Source of the DNA: Wolfiporia cocos
Lineage: Eukaryota > Basidiomycota > Agaricomycetes > Polyporales > Phaeolaceae
Direction of reading: 5' to 3'
Assembly: GCA_029448655.1 (NCBI GenBank)
Contig: JACCLO010000008.1
Location: forward strand, 124,001-188,000
Length of the DNA stretch: 64,000 nt
This document shows, piece by piece, positions 31,434 through 42,760 of the stretch. A program made the translations under genes and the position numbers. Below the pieces are notes generated by a model, which saw only the letters and a list, made by a program, of their open reading frames with translations, ran no database searches and was not told where the DNA came from. Position 1 is the stretch's first letter. Each line of letters opens with the position of its first letter.

Positions 31434-34400
31434 CGGCCTGTCCATGTACGATGTTCGAGCGTAGTTGTATTATACCCACTGCAGAGATCAATCATATTTA
31501 TCATAATCAATCGCGCGACACGTCTACATCTTTCAAGATTAACGTGGATCTCTGGGTATATGGAAAGAAAGTACAGGCTACAGCACTTGTAGATAGTGGC
31601 GCTCAAATCAGCGTCATTAATTCCGACTTCGTCACCGCCAATAACCTGTTAACCCAACCGCTTCGCCCAGTCATTAACGTACATAATGCAGACGGCACCT
31701 ACAACAAAGCGGGAAAGATCGACACTTTAGTTAAGGCCTTCATGGTCCACGGCATTCATAAGGAGACTATCGGTCTCGCCGTAACTAAACTTAGTGGACA
31801 AGATCTTATCCTAGGGTACGAATGGTTCACACGTCATAACCCGCACTTCGACTGGAGTAAGGGAACGATATCTTATGACCGGTGCACGAAAGAAGGAAAA
31901 TGCATACATGCTGCTAAAAGGCAAAGGCCCGCCAAACCGTCGGAGGAGGAGGCAGATGAACTCCCTGACGAAGTGGTCAGTATATGGGATCTCCCTTTGG
32001 ACACACTAGGAGAAGGATATTCCGACAATCACTTCGTTAACTGGCTATCACAGCTAGATAACGAAGACAACATAACTCTATCTCAACTTGTAGCAGAAAT
32101 ACTCGAAAAGGATAATGAATCCTTAGACTCGTCTTCAACTGAAAAGTGGAGATCGTTAGTCCCTAAAGAGTACCAGGAGTTTGGTCCGACAGTATTCAGT
32201 CACAAGGCTTCAGAGCGGATGCCTGTCCGCAAGGACTATGACCACGCCATCGACTTTGTCGAAGGTGCAACACTGCCGAAACCCGTAAAACGTTACCCAA
32301 TGTCTAAGCTTCAGCAAAACTCCTTAGACGAGTGGATTGATGAAGAACTTCGCAAAGGTTACATCCGAGAATCCAAATCGCCGATAGCATCACCCGTTTT
32401 CTTTGTAGCAAAGAAGGACGGGTCACTGCGCATGGTAGTCGACTATCGAAAGCTAAACGAAATCACAGTACAGAACAAATATCCCATTCCTCGTATATCC
32501 GAGTTAATAGACCAGCTCGCATCCGTATCAATCTTTACCAAGATCGACCTCCGTTGGGGGTACAACAACGTGCGGATAAAGGAAGGGGACGAGTGGAAGA
32601 CAGCCTTCATTACCCATAGGGGGCTGTATGAAGCTACTGTTATGTACTTTGGCTTTTGTAACGCGCCAGGCACATTCCAAGCGATGATGAATAGCGTCCT
32701 TTCCGACTTCATTCAGTCGGGAAAGGTTATCGTTTACCTAGACGATATTCTGATTTTCGGAAACGACCTCAAAGAGCATCGGAAACTAGTCAAAGCCGTA
32801 TTGCAGCGACTTCAGGATTCCGACCTCTACGCGAAACCCGAGAAATGCTTCTTCGAACAAAAGTCCATCGAGTATTTGGGGATGATTATCTCCCATAACT
32901 CCGTCACCATGGACCCAAAGAAGTACGAGGGTGTTCTTGACTGGCCTCAACCAACCAAGGTCAAGGAAGTCCAAGCCTTCTTAGGCTTCGCCAATTTCTA
33001 TAGGCGATTTATCAAGGACTTTTCTTACAAGGCCAAGCCACTCACACAGCTCACCCGCAAGAACCAGAAATGGGCTTGGGGTGAGAAGGAGCAACAGGCG
33101 TTTGAGGACCTGAAAAAGGCCTTTACGTCTGCGCCAATTCTTAGAATACCAGACCAAGACTCACCTTTCAGGATCGAGTCCGACGCCTCCGATTTTGCCA
33201 CCGGCTCAGTCCTTTCACAACTAGACCCTAAGGATGGTTTATACCATCCTGTTGCTTACTATAGCAAGTCTATGACTGAAGCCGAACGCAACTACGAGAT
33301 ATATGACAAGGAACTCCTTGCTATTATTCGTTCACTCGAAGAATGGCGTCATTATCTCGAGGGGCACCCTAAGGTATTCGAAGTATGGACAGATCACGCA
33401 AATCTTACATACTTCAAGACGGCGCAAAAGCTTACCAGACGACAGGCACGTTGGGCGTTATACCTAACTCGATTCAACTTCAAGATGTATCACAAGCCCG
33501 GAAAGACAATGCTTACTGCGGATCCTCTGTCCAGGAGGCCAGATCATGAAGAGGGGGTGGAACTTGACAACAGGGATAAAATCCTCCTTAAACCGGAATT
33601 TTTCGCGACCGAATTCGCCATTCGGGCCCTGGAAACCTCTTCTGACGAAACTACGTCTTTGGCCGAAGACTCTAATCAGTCCTTACTCGAGGCCATCCGC
33701 TTAGCATTACAAGACGATAAGCTAACATCGTCCTATCAATCCCTTCTCTCATCGGGACCAAGGGAATTCAAGAAAGAGCTCCAAGACTGGAACTACGAGA
33801 ACGGCTTACTACTACACAAGGGCAAAGTCTATGTCCCTAACGTCGAACAGACACGCCGACGCGTAGTAGCCGCACACCACGACCACATTACCGCTGGTCA
33901 CTTCGGACGCTGGAAGACCTACGAACTAGTAACTCGTAACTTCTGGTGGCCAGGCATATCAACGTTCGTTAAGAAGTACGTTCAGGAATGCGACATCTGT
34001 CAAAAGATGAAGAGTCGACCTGAGAAGCCGTACGGGTTACTTAAACCTAATCCCGTACCAACCCAGCCATGGGAAGTCATTACAATCGACTTCATCATGT
34101 ACCTACCAAAGTCTATCGATAACAAGAAGACTTACGATTCCATTATGGTTGTAGTGGACCGACTAACGAAGAGGGCGCACTTCTATCCGATCAGTTCCAA
34201 GTTTGGAACAAAGGATTTGGCCGATATCTTGTATACACGGGTTTACCCGTTACACGGCCTGCCTCGTCAGATCATTAGCGATAGAGGCGTCCAATTCGCG
34301 TCAAAGCTGTTCAAGGAATTCTGTCAATTCCTTAACATAGAACACTCAATGTCAACAGCTTACCACCCACAAACCAATGGACAGACAGAGAGGGTTAACC

Positions 34401-35815
34401 AAACCCTGGAACAGTACCTGCACTGCTACGTCAATTCGTATAGAAAAGACAATTGGAGTAGACTCCTACCGACTGCAGAGTTTGCTTACAACAACGTAGC
34501 GTCGGAAACTACCAGGCACTCGCCCTTCTTTGTCGAACTAGGTAGACACCCCCTGGCTGGACCTAGCGATCAGGAACTCCCCCGCACAGTCAATCCTGAC
34601 TTAAACGACATCGCACACGAACGATGGAAAGCACAACAAGAAGCGAAAGCCGCTATGCAAGTAGCTTCTGAACGATGGAAATGGTACAGCGATCGAGGAC
34701 ACAAACAACTCGATCTACGCGTTGGTGATAAAGTACTGCTCAGTACTAAGGACTACCAGACATCTGAAAAGAGTCTGGCCCCACGATATATCGGCCCTTT
34801 CAAGATTGCAGAAGTCTTATCGCCGGTGACCTTCAGACTAACAATGGGGTCACAATATCGTCAATATCACCCGGTATTCCACGCATCCAAGCTAGTACCA
34901 TACGTCCAAACTGAAGATCGGTCGCCGTCCCCTGAACTATCGGAAGACGACGACAGAGAATGGGAAGTATCAGAAATCCTTAACCACCGGAAACGAAGAG
35001 GGAAACTTGAGTACCTCGTCCGATGGTCGGACACTACGTCCAAGGATGATACATGGGAACCCGAAGAAAACCTTGAGCACTCCAAGGAAGTACTGGACGA
35101 ATACAAAGCCCGGTTCTTCAATGCTCAGACAAACCACCTCTCGGCACACCGAACGATTGCTGTTGCTGAACCCGACGATGATCCTAACTGGAAAGTGGGA
35201 GATCGTTACCTCTGGCCTGATGACTGGCCCATGCACTCGGACAACGTAGACGACGAATCCGAGGGTTACAACTCCGATGAGGAGAGGCCAGTCAAACCCA
35301 ACAGCCGATGGCTGAAAAGAGATCCATACGGAAACTTCGTAGAAGACAACATCGTCTTCAATGACTATCTGGAATTCGCCGTACCATTCGGTGACAAGGA
35401 CGCGGCTCCACTCTATCCTGTAAAAGGGACCCCACACTCCGCTGGATACGATATTTATGCTATGGAAGGACTAACCATCCAACCCGGCCAAACCGCCACC
35501 ATATCAACAGGACTTCAAGTTCTGTTCCCTTACGGGCATTACGGACAACTGGCAACCCGGTCTAGCATGGCTAAACAAAGCCTAATCGTACTTGGAGGAG
35601 TTATCGACTGGGACTATAGAGGAGAAGTCAAAGTCATGATCCACAACCTTGGATCGACCGCATACGAAGTTAAGGCAAAAGACAAAGTAGCCCAGCTACT
35701 AGTTCATCGGATGTACTATCCCGAAGAACATGTCTCGTCACCCACCGCCTACAATCTCTTACACGGTCAACAAGGTCAACGAGGTACAAAGGGTTTTGGC
35801 AGCACAGGCAAGTAG
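31430..35815 (+). CDS. pol: Pol polyprotein with chromodomain and dUTPase (element C)
   Basis: Open for 1461 codons in the -1 frame relative to gag; the first codon listed is GTG, so expression is probably by frameshift from gag. Protease LVDSGAQISVI (Asp about 56), RT VYLDDIL (YLDD 436-439), RNase H, integrase (HHDHITAGH, CDICQKMK, VITIDF, ISDRGVQF, HPQTNGQTERVNQ), GPY-type RYIGPFKI, chromodomain (WEVSEILNHRKRRGKLEYLV...), then dUTPase: SAGYDIYA, YGQLATRSSMA, GVIDWDYRGE, KDKVAQLL, RGTKGFGSTG. Ends at 35815 with Lys. All catalytic motifs look intact. Confidence 0.94.
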   Translation: MTACPCTMFERSCIIPTAEINHIYHNQSRDTSTSFKINVDLWVYGKKVQATALVDSGAQISVINSDFVTANNLLTQPLRPVINVHNADGTYNKAGKIDTLVKAFMVHGIHKETIGLAVTKLSGQDLILGYEWFTRHNPHFDWSKGTISYDRCTKEGKCIHAAKRQRPAKPSEEEADELPDEVVSIWDLPLDTLGEGYSDNHFVNWLSQLDNEDNITLSQLVAEILEKDNESLDSSSTEKWRSLVPKEYQEFGPTVFSHKASERMPVRKDYDHAIDFVEGATLPKPVKRYPMSKLQQNSLDEWIDEELRKGYIRESKSPIASPVFFVAKKDGSLRMVVDYRKLNEITVQNKYPIPRISELIDQLASVSIFTKIDLRWGYNNVRIKEGDEWKTAFITHRGLYEATVMYFGFCNAPGTFQAMMNSVLSDFIQSGKVIVYLDDILIFGNDLKEHRKLVKAVLQRLQDSDLYAKPEKCFFEQKSIEYLGMIISHNSVTMDPKKYEGVLDWPQPTKVKEVQAFLGFANFYRRFIKDFSYKAKPLTQLTRKNQKWAWGEKEQQAFEDLKKAFTSAPILRIPDQDSPFRIESDASDFATGSVLSQLDPKDGLYHPVAYYSKSMTEAERNYEIYDKELLAIIRSLEEWRHYLEGHPKVFEVWTDHANLTYFKTAQKLTRRQARWALYLTRFNFKMYHKPGKTMLTADPLSRRPDHEEGVELDNRDKILLKPEFFATEFAIRALETSSDETTSLAEDSNQSLLEAIRLALQDDKLTSSYQSLLSSGPREFKKELQDWNYENGLLLHKGKVYVPNVEQTRRRVVAAHHDHITAGHFGRWKTYELVTRNFWWPGISTFVKKYVQECDICQKMKSRPEKPYGLLKPNPVPTQPWEVITIDFIMYLPKSIDNKKTYDSIMVVVDRLTKRAHFYPISSKFGTKDLADILYTRVYPLHGLPRQIISDRGVQFASKLFKEFCQFLNIEHSMSTAYHPQTNGQTERVNQTLEQYLHCYVNSYRKDNWSRLLPTAEFAYNNVASETTRHSPFFVELGRHPLAGPSDQELPRTVNPDLNDIAHERWKAQQEAKAAMQVASERWKWYSDRGHKQLDLRVGDKVLLSTKDYQTSEKSLAPRYIGPFKIAEVLSPVTFRLTMGSQYRQYHPVFHASKLVPYVQTEDRSPSPELSEDDDREWEVSEILNHRKRRGKLEYLVRWSDTTSKDDTWEPEENLEHSKEVLDEYKARFFNAQTNHLSAHRTIAVAEPDDDPNWKVGDRYLWPDDWPMHSDNVDDESEGYNSDEERPVKPNSRWLKRDPYGNFVEDNIVFNDYLEFAVPFGDKDAAPLYPVKGTPHSAGYDIYAMEGLTIQPGQTATISTGLQVLFPYGHYGQLATRSSMAKQSLIVLGGVIDWDYRGEVKVMIHNLGSTAYEVKAKDKVAQLLVHRMYYPEEHVSSPTAYNLLHGQQGQRGTKGFGSTGK

Positions 35816-35880
35816 CGCAAGCAAAGTCTAACCCTTTAGTGGGCTCTAGCATTTTAGCTGCTTCATCGGGACGCTGAATT

Positions 35881-35895
35881 TTGAGGAGGGGGTAA
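35881..35895 (+). promoter_or_regulatory. Polypurine tract, element C
   Basis: TTGAGGAGGGGGTAA immediately before the 3' LTR at 35896. Confidence 0.78.
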
Positions 35896-36498
35896 TGTCA
35901 CGGTTTCTCTTATTTTTCCCTATTTTTCCCTATTTTCTCTGATTTTCTACAGCTCGTTCTACTCGCTTTCCGTATCACGTTATGTCTCACCCTTATCTCA
36001 CTCTCGTAGATAACTCTTATCTTATCTCTTGTGCACGTTAGCTCAGCGCCTATCACGGCGCCTCGTCTTATCTGTAGACATATCTTATCTTTCCTGCACG
36101 TGACCCTACAAAGAGTTCACAACATACGTTGCCACACGTCACATGGCTTTCTAGTGACTCGCGTCACCTGCTTCTGGCTCACGCTCAGTCAGCGGCCTAA
36201 CTCACGTCACATGCTGTAGCCTTATGCTCAGTCAGCGACCTTTGGAACTATCACAAGCTTCGGGTCGTACCATTACCGGTACATAACCCTACGCCCTGCG
36301 GTATCACTAGTCTTACCTACGGTGTTACGGGTCTTACCCTTCATGTATATAAGCTGGCCTCTGAGTACGTTGTAGACTCAGAATAGTTCTCCTCGACAAT
36401 CGACTAGTTGTTCTTACCAACTGCTTGACTATTACATCTCACCTTGATCGACACCGCCCCTCAACCTTTATATTCAGTCTTAGTGAGTGTCTGCGTCA
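35896..36498 (+). repeat. 3' LTR of element C
   Basis: 603 bp, near-identical to 27217-27819; followed by the duplication CAAGC. The apparent ORF start MSASQ at 36487 is made by the LTR end and is not a real start. Confidence 0.92.
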
Positions 36499-36960
36499 CA
36501 AGCACGGCGGATCGAACGCGCGCAAGAGGAAATCGAGCGTTGCAACGTCAAGGCGCGCCGCCTGCACACATCCATTTGTGATGAAGAGGCTCATTTTTCG
36601 GATGTCCTTGCACGTCTCAAAGCCGAGCAGTCGAGGGTATACGGAGCAGTGGCCGAGTATTGTGAACGCCGCAGGAATATAAACGCACGGCATCTAGATC
36701 AACTTGAAAAGCTATATAAACTAAAAGGATTCACGGGCATACCTTACCCTGGCACTCATAACCACGCTGCGGTGGTAGGCGTTCGTGTATTCCCTGCAAA
36801 TGTGATTAATCGAGGAGATGACCGGCCTGCTACGGAATGCACGAGCATACTCACAGAAGGGATTCTGGATGCTGAGGATGCTGAGGCAGATGCAATAAAT
36901 GATGAGGGCGAAGTGGAGATGGGGGCATTAGTAGATTTCGTGTCAAATCTTGCGATGTAG
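36499..36960 (+). pseudogene. KDZ transposase, 3' part
   Basis: Continues in the frame of the segment ending at 27216. Family-typical C terminus: a helical stretch RRIERAQEEIERCNVKARR, a linker (YPGTHNHAAVVGVRVFP) and an acidic tail ending at TAG 36960. Otherwise intact; the lesions lie in the 5' part. Confidence 0.85.
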
Positions 36961-37260
36961 AAATTAGTGCACGACTCAACTTTAATCTGCAACCACGGAG
37001 GATGGGAATCATCATCAGACACAGGAGCGTTAAGAGTGTGCGTATCTGAAGCGGAGGAAATAAATCTGCAACCATGAAGGATGGGAATCATCATCAGACA
37101 CAGGAGCGTTATGAGAGTGTATGTCTGAAATGGAGGAAATAAATCTGCAACCACGAAGGATGGGAATCATCATCAGACACAGGAGCGTTATGAAGGTGTG
37201 TATCTTAAACGGAGGAATAAATCTGCAACCACGAAGGATGGGAATAATAACGCACGACTC
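36961..37260 (+). repeat. ~80-bp direct repeats downstream of the KDZ gene
   Basis: Three and a half units near 36988, 37066, 37145 and 37223, sharing AATCTGCAACCACGAAGGAT and CATCATCAGACACAGGAGCG. CACGACTCAACTTTAAT occurs before the first unit (36968) and after the last (37254). The same unit recurs at 41620-41780 behind the next gene. Confidence 0.8.
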
Positions 37261-37717
37261 AACTTTAATGCTACATGCAATAGAGAGCTCGCGACTCTGG
37301 ACACGCGTGAATTACTTTACTGTAACAAAATGAACTATTAGTCACTGTACTATGCACCGGATGAAAAGACGGGGCTTTACTATGTGTGCATGTGAAGTTT
37401 GAAGGGATGTACCTCGAGATGTGTGGTTGATCGAGGGGCGACGCGGGACGCGACTGCTGCAGCTTGACGCGGCTGTCTGTTCGACGCGTCTACTCTGTCG
37501 CACAGCGCCCGGTCAACCACTCTTGCTTAAGCTATACCTGCCTGCCCACCCTGCTCATATCTACCTCACCCACAAGACTTCCGGTACCGGTGAGACGGAC
37601 TTTATATTAAGCTCAAAGAGCGGTGCGTTCACTGAAATTACGCTCAGCTCCTCGTTCTCGACGTAACTCCCCGACAAGCTTATAGCCATATTTCAGAACT
37701 ACCGTACCTTCTCAACC
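37261..37717 (+). other. Spacer between KDZ repeats and the next gene
   Basis: Low coding potential. It ends in CT-rich sequence ahead of the first exon, with ACCTTCTCAACC just before the ATG at 37718, so it is probably promoter and 5' UTR. Confidence 0.4.
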
Positions 37718-40700
37718 ATGGATAGCCGATGTGTTGTACTTGGAGGCTCAAAGGCTGGGATTTATAATGTGTGGTACGTGAGTTTATGTATTAATTACTA
37801 CATAGCAACTCACCAGCATGTGTGCGAAGCCCTCGTGAACTTGCAGAAAACAAGTATCCTTACCCATTTCCAATTGTCATACATTGCAATAATCAGAGGG
37901 AGGCCGACAAGCTTTTTGAGCTGCAAGTCAGGTATTTCCACAATGCAACAACGGAAGACCCACCCGCGCGTACTGTCGTGCAGATCGTTACAAGCATTCT
38001 GGAATCCCCGGCAGTCAAGGAAATCGAGGACTATCTGGATGCTAAGGCTTTTTACGCCGTACCGTATGGTCGCAAGACAGGGATCTGGTTCAGATGGTAC
38101 GATTGCCTCGGCAACTTGCCTGGGTATTGCAGAACTCACCGACGTGATATTGGCAGGGAATCAATCGAGCCTCTTGTCAAAGGATTCAGTGGCCAGAAGA
38201 ACGTGTTGTTCCAATATCTTGGTGAGGCGATACGTTATTACTGCTACAAAGGGAGGCCTACGTTGGACGTGGAAGACGATGCCTATTGGTATCCGGAGCT
38301 ACAGGCAGAAAGTATGACACTACAACTTTGATGTATTGCTGCTCTATTCTCATGTAATGTTACATAACAGGCATATCGAACGTTCAGAATGAAGCGGGGG
38401 CAGGGATCATCGGCGTGACGGCGCAGCTGACAGGTATGCATTCAATTTTAGAAGTCGCCAAGCTTGTACATAGCTTCTCTTCCCCAGGCTTGTTTATCTC
38501 ACCTCCCTTGGAGAGTTGCGCTGCTGGGAACGCCGACGCAACGCGCGACGTTCCATTGGCTGCTTCAACTCGGGTCAACACGAACAACGTTATGCCCTCC
38601 AACCCTGTTCACACGACCTCACCGCCTCCGATGATTCCTCCCCGTCCTGCTTCGCTGCGTACACCTGTCCCGCTGCATACACCCGTCCCGCCGCACCCCA
38701 GTTGTGAAATCCGATGCGACAGTCTTCTTCCCCCAGAGGACTGGATCTATCTTGTTGAGAGGGGGTTCCGGAATGTCGTTTGCGTGCACACTGGGTGTCG
38801 TCCCAACCCGCTCAGACGTTTCGTTGCATCCCTAGGACCGTATGCAGACTATTATCTGACAACACACGGATATGATGTAGATGCTCGCCTTCGTATCATA
38901 GAAGCGTACGCATATAGTTCTTCGCCAGAGCAGTTCTCGGCCGCGCTGGCGCCCTACGGCGCAGTCGTCTCCGAGATGGAATTCGTTTATGATCTGTGTA
39001 GTATAGGATGTGGTCAGTCTTCACAAGCCCTAGCCTCATGGAGTGATGTACTTACAGCTGCCAAATCGAATGTCCTGTGTCGAGGATGGGTTGGATGAGC
39101 AATCACGTGTTGTGAAAGTTTTCGAAGTTGACTTGGCGCCTTCTTCCTCTTCTCAACACTTCACAGAAGAGAAGCATCGTTATCAAATTACGGCCTTCGT
39201 CCTCCCACCCATTCAATTTTGGATCTGCTCGAACACGGCTGGGTGTGTAGTGATCTCAATATGGCTCACCACACTCCAGCTGTCGGTGAGCTGCTTCGCG
39301 CGTCTTGTACCAGGAGGAATACTAACATAAGATACTCCTGGAGACATAGAAGCAAGCGACGGACCCTCCCGCAGGAAGCAGAGGACAGGGCGACGCAACT
39401 GGCGGCACGAGCACTCCGGAAGCAGACGTTGACGTCGGCGCTAGAAGACGCCCGTGGAAGCATGTGGGCTATCGCCCAGTCCTTTCGACAACGCTTCGGC
39501 GGCCACACCGACGACTACTACTATCATCTTATCATGCAGACCACTCGCCTTCGGTCCAAGAAGCGCAAAGTCAAGCGATGGAACGCATATCTCAGCCAAG
39601 AAGTTCGTCGGATCAATTCAGGTATGCATCATCTCTTCGCTTGTTCATTCTACTAACGTCCTGTTTGAAGCGTTGCCCCCTGACGTGCCCCGCAAGAAGT
39701 CCTCTGAGCTGACAGCTCAAATCTCACAGCGATGGAAATCGTTAACCCCTGAAGAACGACTGGCAGCGACCGAGGATGCAATCGAGGAACTTGTGGATAG
39801 ACGTGAAATGCGGGCTACTGCTAAACATCAGCTCCCAGTTCACGCATTCCACGATGCTCGCGCCACTCTTGCCAACATCAAACGGGAGGTGCGTCATATT
39901 TTATTATATGTCCTTGTACAGTTATAACACTAGATAGGTTGCGGTGCTGTATGAACGCACTGGCGTTGAATGCGTGATTATTGCGATGCGAGGGAACATG
40001 GACCTGTCAAATCAGCTGTTTCATTATGCGACAACCAAACGTGCGGCAGACTTTTATTAATCTGCTTTCAAGACACAAATTGCAGATGTCGGACTACGCA
40101 TGGAGGCGTATCTTGTGGCAGGGCTTCAAGGTATGTAATTTTGATACGACCAATTGTTACCATGCTCACGCAGCATAGGTGTCGTCAGCAATTATGTCGA
40201 AGAGGTCCTTGAGTTGAAGAAGCAAACGGCTGCTTTGATTTTGCGCAAGCTCAGTAAGTAATCATGCGCAGTATAGTCATAATGTACGCTGATCTTATGC
40301 TAGATGAAACCGCCAAGACAAAAGTCGCTCGTATGATTTACACAAATTTCGACTCCGCAATCACTGCGAAGTACGGGATAATAGTGGAAGGTTGGCCACT
40401 CACCGACTTCTGCTGCCCAAGCGATGTTGGCTCGCGCAATGAGCTTGACACAATACTGTCATAACGTACTTATTAAGGTCTTGACCGTCCTCTGGGTGTT
40501 GCTTAAGTCGTAAGGTGCCCAGTCTTAGACAAGAAGAAGAGGAGTAGTGTCGCGGTCGCAAACAAGCACGCATGAGGGAGTATAGAGGGACTAAGCCCAA
40601 CGTCTAGAATAACAACTCTGAGGAGTACGCCTCAGAGGGTGCAGCCTTATATACAAGAGGAGCGTCGAAGCACGGTCGTATGTGGCTACCCTAAAGTAGG

Positions 40701-41513
40701 TCCGTGCGTAGCTATGGGGCGGCGCTAGTATCTAAGGAGGCAAGGCACCTGATGTATAACCTAGGGGGGCGCTAGCGTAGTAACCTAACCACTATACTAC
40801 ATGCAACAGGCACGTGACTACATAGACGTAAGTACGCAAGTTCGAGCCCTGATGGGGCGCACCTAAATGCCACAGCGGAAACTGTGACAGAGCTCCTCGT
40901 TCTCAGTCGTGCGTTCGAGACCGGCACCGCGAGATTCTGTCTATTGAGCTCGGAAGAGTTCAAGAGATGGAAAGAGGAGCGCCTCCCAGTGGCAACGCCG
41001 GTGATGCCTAGCACTGACCCCGCTCGATCGCAGAGCGACGACCCTGCTCCATCCACAGCGCCTGTGCACGTGGACACACCTCCCCCTACCTCAACTGTCG
41101 TATTCTCTTTACCACAACCACCCACACCTGCATCGTCTATTCCATCCACGACACAGTGTCCGTCGCTGCCGGAGCCGCCGGAACCCGCCTCGTCTCCGCC
41201 GCTGTCAATGCCCTCTGCCCCGCCACTATCGCCACCCCCAACACTCCTACCTGCACACTATGCGACCCAGCACTCCTCTCCAGTGCTCTCGTTAGGCAGC
41301 AAAGATCGTGCAGGCAACAAACGAAAGCGCGCAACACCAATCTCGGCAACGTTCATCAATACAGTGACTACGGAAGACGGCCTGGGCATCACAGTCCCAA
41401 CGAAGACGCGCAAGGTGCGAAGTGACAAGGGTATCAAGCGCGGCCCAAGAAGGCCTCAGTCAGGAGGTAGAGAGAATGTACCGATAGAAGCAGCAAATTT
41501 ATCGCAAACATGA
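37718..41513 (+). pseudogene. Multi-exon hypothetical gene with HMG-box-like segment, broken
   Basis: A chain of plus-strand coding pieces with short introns. Exon 1 (MDSRCVVLGGSKAGIYNVW) and the next (37822-38331) weakly recall the RNase H1 N-terminal fold. 38700-39090 encodes an uncharacterised segment (PPEDWIYLVERGFRNVVC). 39350-39900 encodes a Lys/Arg-rich stretch and an HMG-box-like region (KRWNAYLSQEVRRIN; RKKSSELTAQISQRWKSL). Further exons follow at about 39938-40130, 40179-40255 and 40305-40445. An in-frame TAA at 40058-40060 and a solo LTR (40446-40889, duplication GAGCT) break it. The tail 40895-41513 is Pro-rich and ends in a basic, NLS-like run (TKTRKVRSDKGIKRGPRRP). Exact exon ends are uncertain; it may be more than one gene. 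Confidence 0.55.
40446..40889 (-). repeat. Solo LTR (S-type) inside the HMG-box-like gene
   Basis: 444 bp. The sense strand runs TGTCACAGTTTCC...GTATTGTGTCA, with GAGCT on both sides (40441-40445, 40890-40894). TATATAAG with stem TCTGAGG/CCTCAGA. Without it the codons of SRNE run straight into LLVLSRAFE, so the insertion clearly split an open frame. Confidence 0.9.
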
Positions 41514-41565
41514 TGCCGCTATCTGCTTGCTTTGTACTTAATCAAATATATGTTTTTGTTTGTTA

Positions 41566-41790
41566 ATGTCAGACACAGGAGTGTGAACATAGATGTAAAG
41601 CGAAGGAGGAGGGTTCTGAAAATGCAAAGGAAATAAATCTGCAACCACAGAGGATGGGAATCATCATCAGACACAGGAGCGTTATGAAGGTGTGTATCTT
41701 AAACGGAGGAATCAATCTGCAACCACGAAGGATGGGAATCATCATCAGACACAGGGGTGTGGAAATAAATCTGCAGCCGTGACTGCAGAG
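41566..41790 (+). repeat. ~80-bp direct repeats behind the HMG-box-like gene
   Basis: About two and a half copies of the unit found at 36961-37260 (AATCTGCAACCAC..., CATCATCAGACACAGGAGCG). They bracket the gene between two arrays of the same repeat. Confidence 0.8.
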
Positions 41791-42195
41791 GCATAGCCAC
41801 TAAGTCCCTACGGACTTGTCCATGCGCGCTCGCTCGGCTGGCAATGATGTCATGATCGAAGATCGAGAAGCCGGAGATAAGATGCGTCTGACCAAACGAA
41901 TGTCAGTAAGCGCCAAGGTACAATTAGATAAGCATTCTAATCTAGAGATTCGGGCGCCAAACCCAATGTCATCCGCCCGCTGAGTGATGCATCCATCTCA
42001 ATCACCGGGGCAACAAAAATTTAATATGACTCTACAAAGCTGTAAATACTATATTACATATGATACAAAAAGCGGGAGTCGAAAATTCGAAGAATGAGCC
42101 CACCATTGCTGCCGATGTGCGCGACAGCGTCGGCGCGGCGGCGCAATTAGATAAGTGCGCTGCTATCTGAAGGTCGAGGTGCGACAAGGCCGAGC
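41791..42195. other. Non-coding spacer
   Basis: No ORF or repeat array supported. Locally AT-rich near 42030-42090. Confidence 0.3.
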
Positions 42196-42760
42196 GCTGA
42201 GCGTGGGATAACCTTCCGCGTTTGGAAGGTCAGACGCCCGCCGGATGTCATCCGTCGTCAGGCGGCGGCATCCATCCCACGCGTGGGAGCTACGGAAATA
42301 TAGTTATTACCATTGAAATTGTAGGGCTACATTATTTAGGAAGCGTGAAAGAACGGCGTGATTACATAAAGAATTGAGCGTGCCGTCGCCGCCGTCGTGC
42401 ACGACAGCGGCGGCAGGGCGCTTGTCGGTGGCGCGGGGGCGGTGTGGGACGAGCGCGATAAGATAAGCACGCCATTATCTGGCGCGATGAGACGTAGCGC
42501 CGATCGTGGGATAACTCTCCGCGTTTGGGAGGTCAGACGCCCGCCGGATGTCATCCGTCGTCAGGCGGCGGCATCCATCCCACGCGTGGGAGCTACAAAA
42601 ATATTGTTATTACCATTGGAATCGTAGGGCTACGTTGTCTAGAAAGCGTGAAAGAACGGTGTGATTATGTAAAGAATTGAGCGCGCCGTCACCGCCGTCG
42701 TGCGTGACAGCGGCGGCGGGGCGCTTGTCGGTGGCGTGGGGGCGGCAGGGCGCTGGTAGG
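42196..42760. repeat. Two-copy tandem duplication, period about 304 bp
   Basis: GTGGGATAAC at 42203 recurs at 42506, and AAAGAATTGAGCG at 42367 recurs at 42672. Shared blocks include CCGGATGTCATCCGTCGTCA and GCATCCATCCCACGCGTGGG, which is partly palindromic. The copies differ by scattered substitutions. Confidence 0.7.

Larger units (their letters stand above)
27217..36498 (+). mobile_element. Element C: complete chromovirus, ORF1-gag-pol with dUTPase
   Basis: 9282 bp, with 603-bp LTRs and target duplication CAAGC (27212-27216 and 36499-36503). All three ORFs are open. The LTRs differ at two positions seen by eye (TTGGG/TCGGG near 27561; TTTATC/TTGATC near 27766), so the insertion is young and possibly still mobile. 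Removing it and one duplication restores the KDZ reading frame from MKQA into RRIERAQEE. Confidence 0.93.

Noticed and set aside
36487..36500. ATG-like start MSAS for the 36.5 kb KDZ segment
   Set aside because: The start codons belong to the element C LTR; the coding frame really continues from 27216.
36961..37260. Repeat array as CRISPR
   Set aside because: Units of about 80 bp are contiguous without unique spacers, and the genome is eukaryotic.
37718..41513. TET/JBP dioxygenase, sometimes linked to fungal KDZ elements
   Set aside because: No HxD...H...R arrangement could be seen in the coding pieces.
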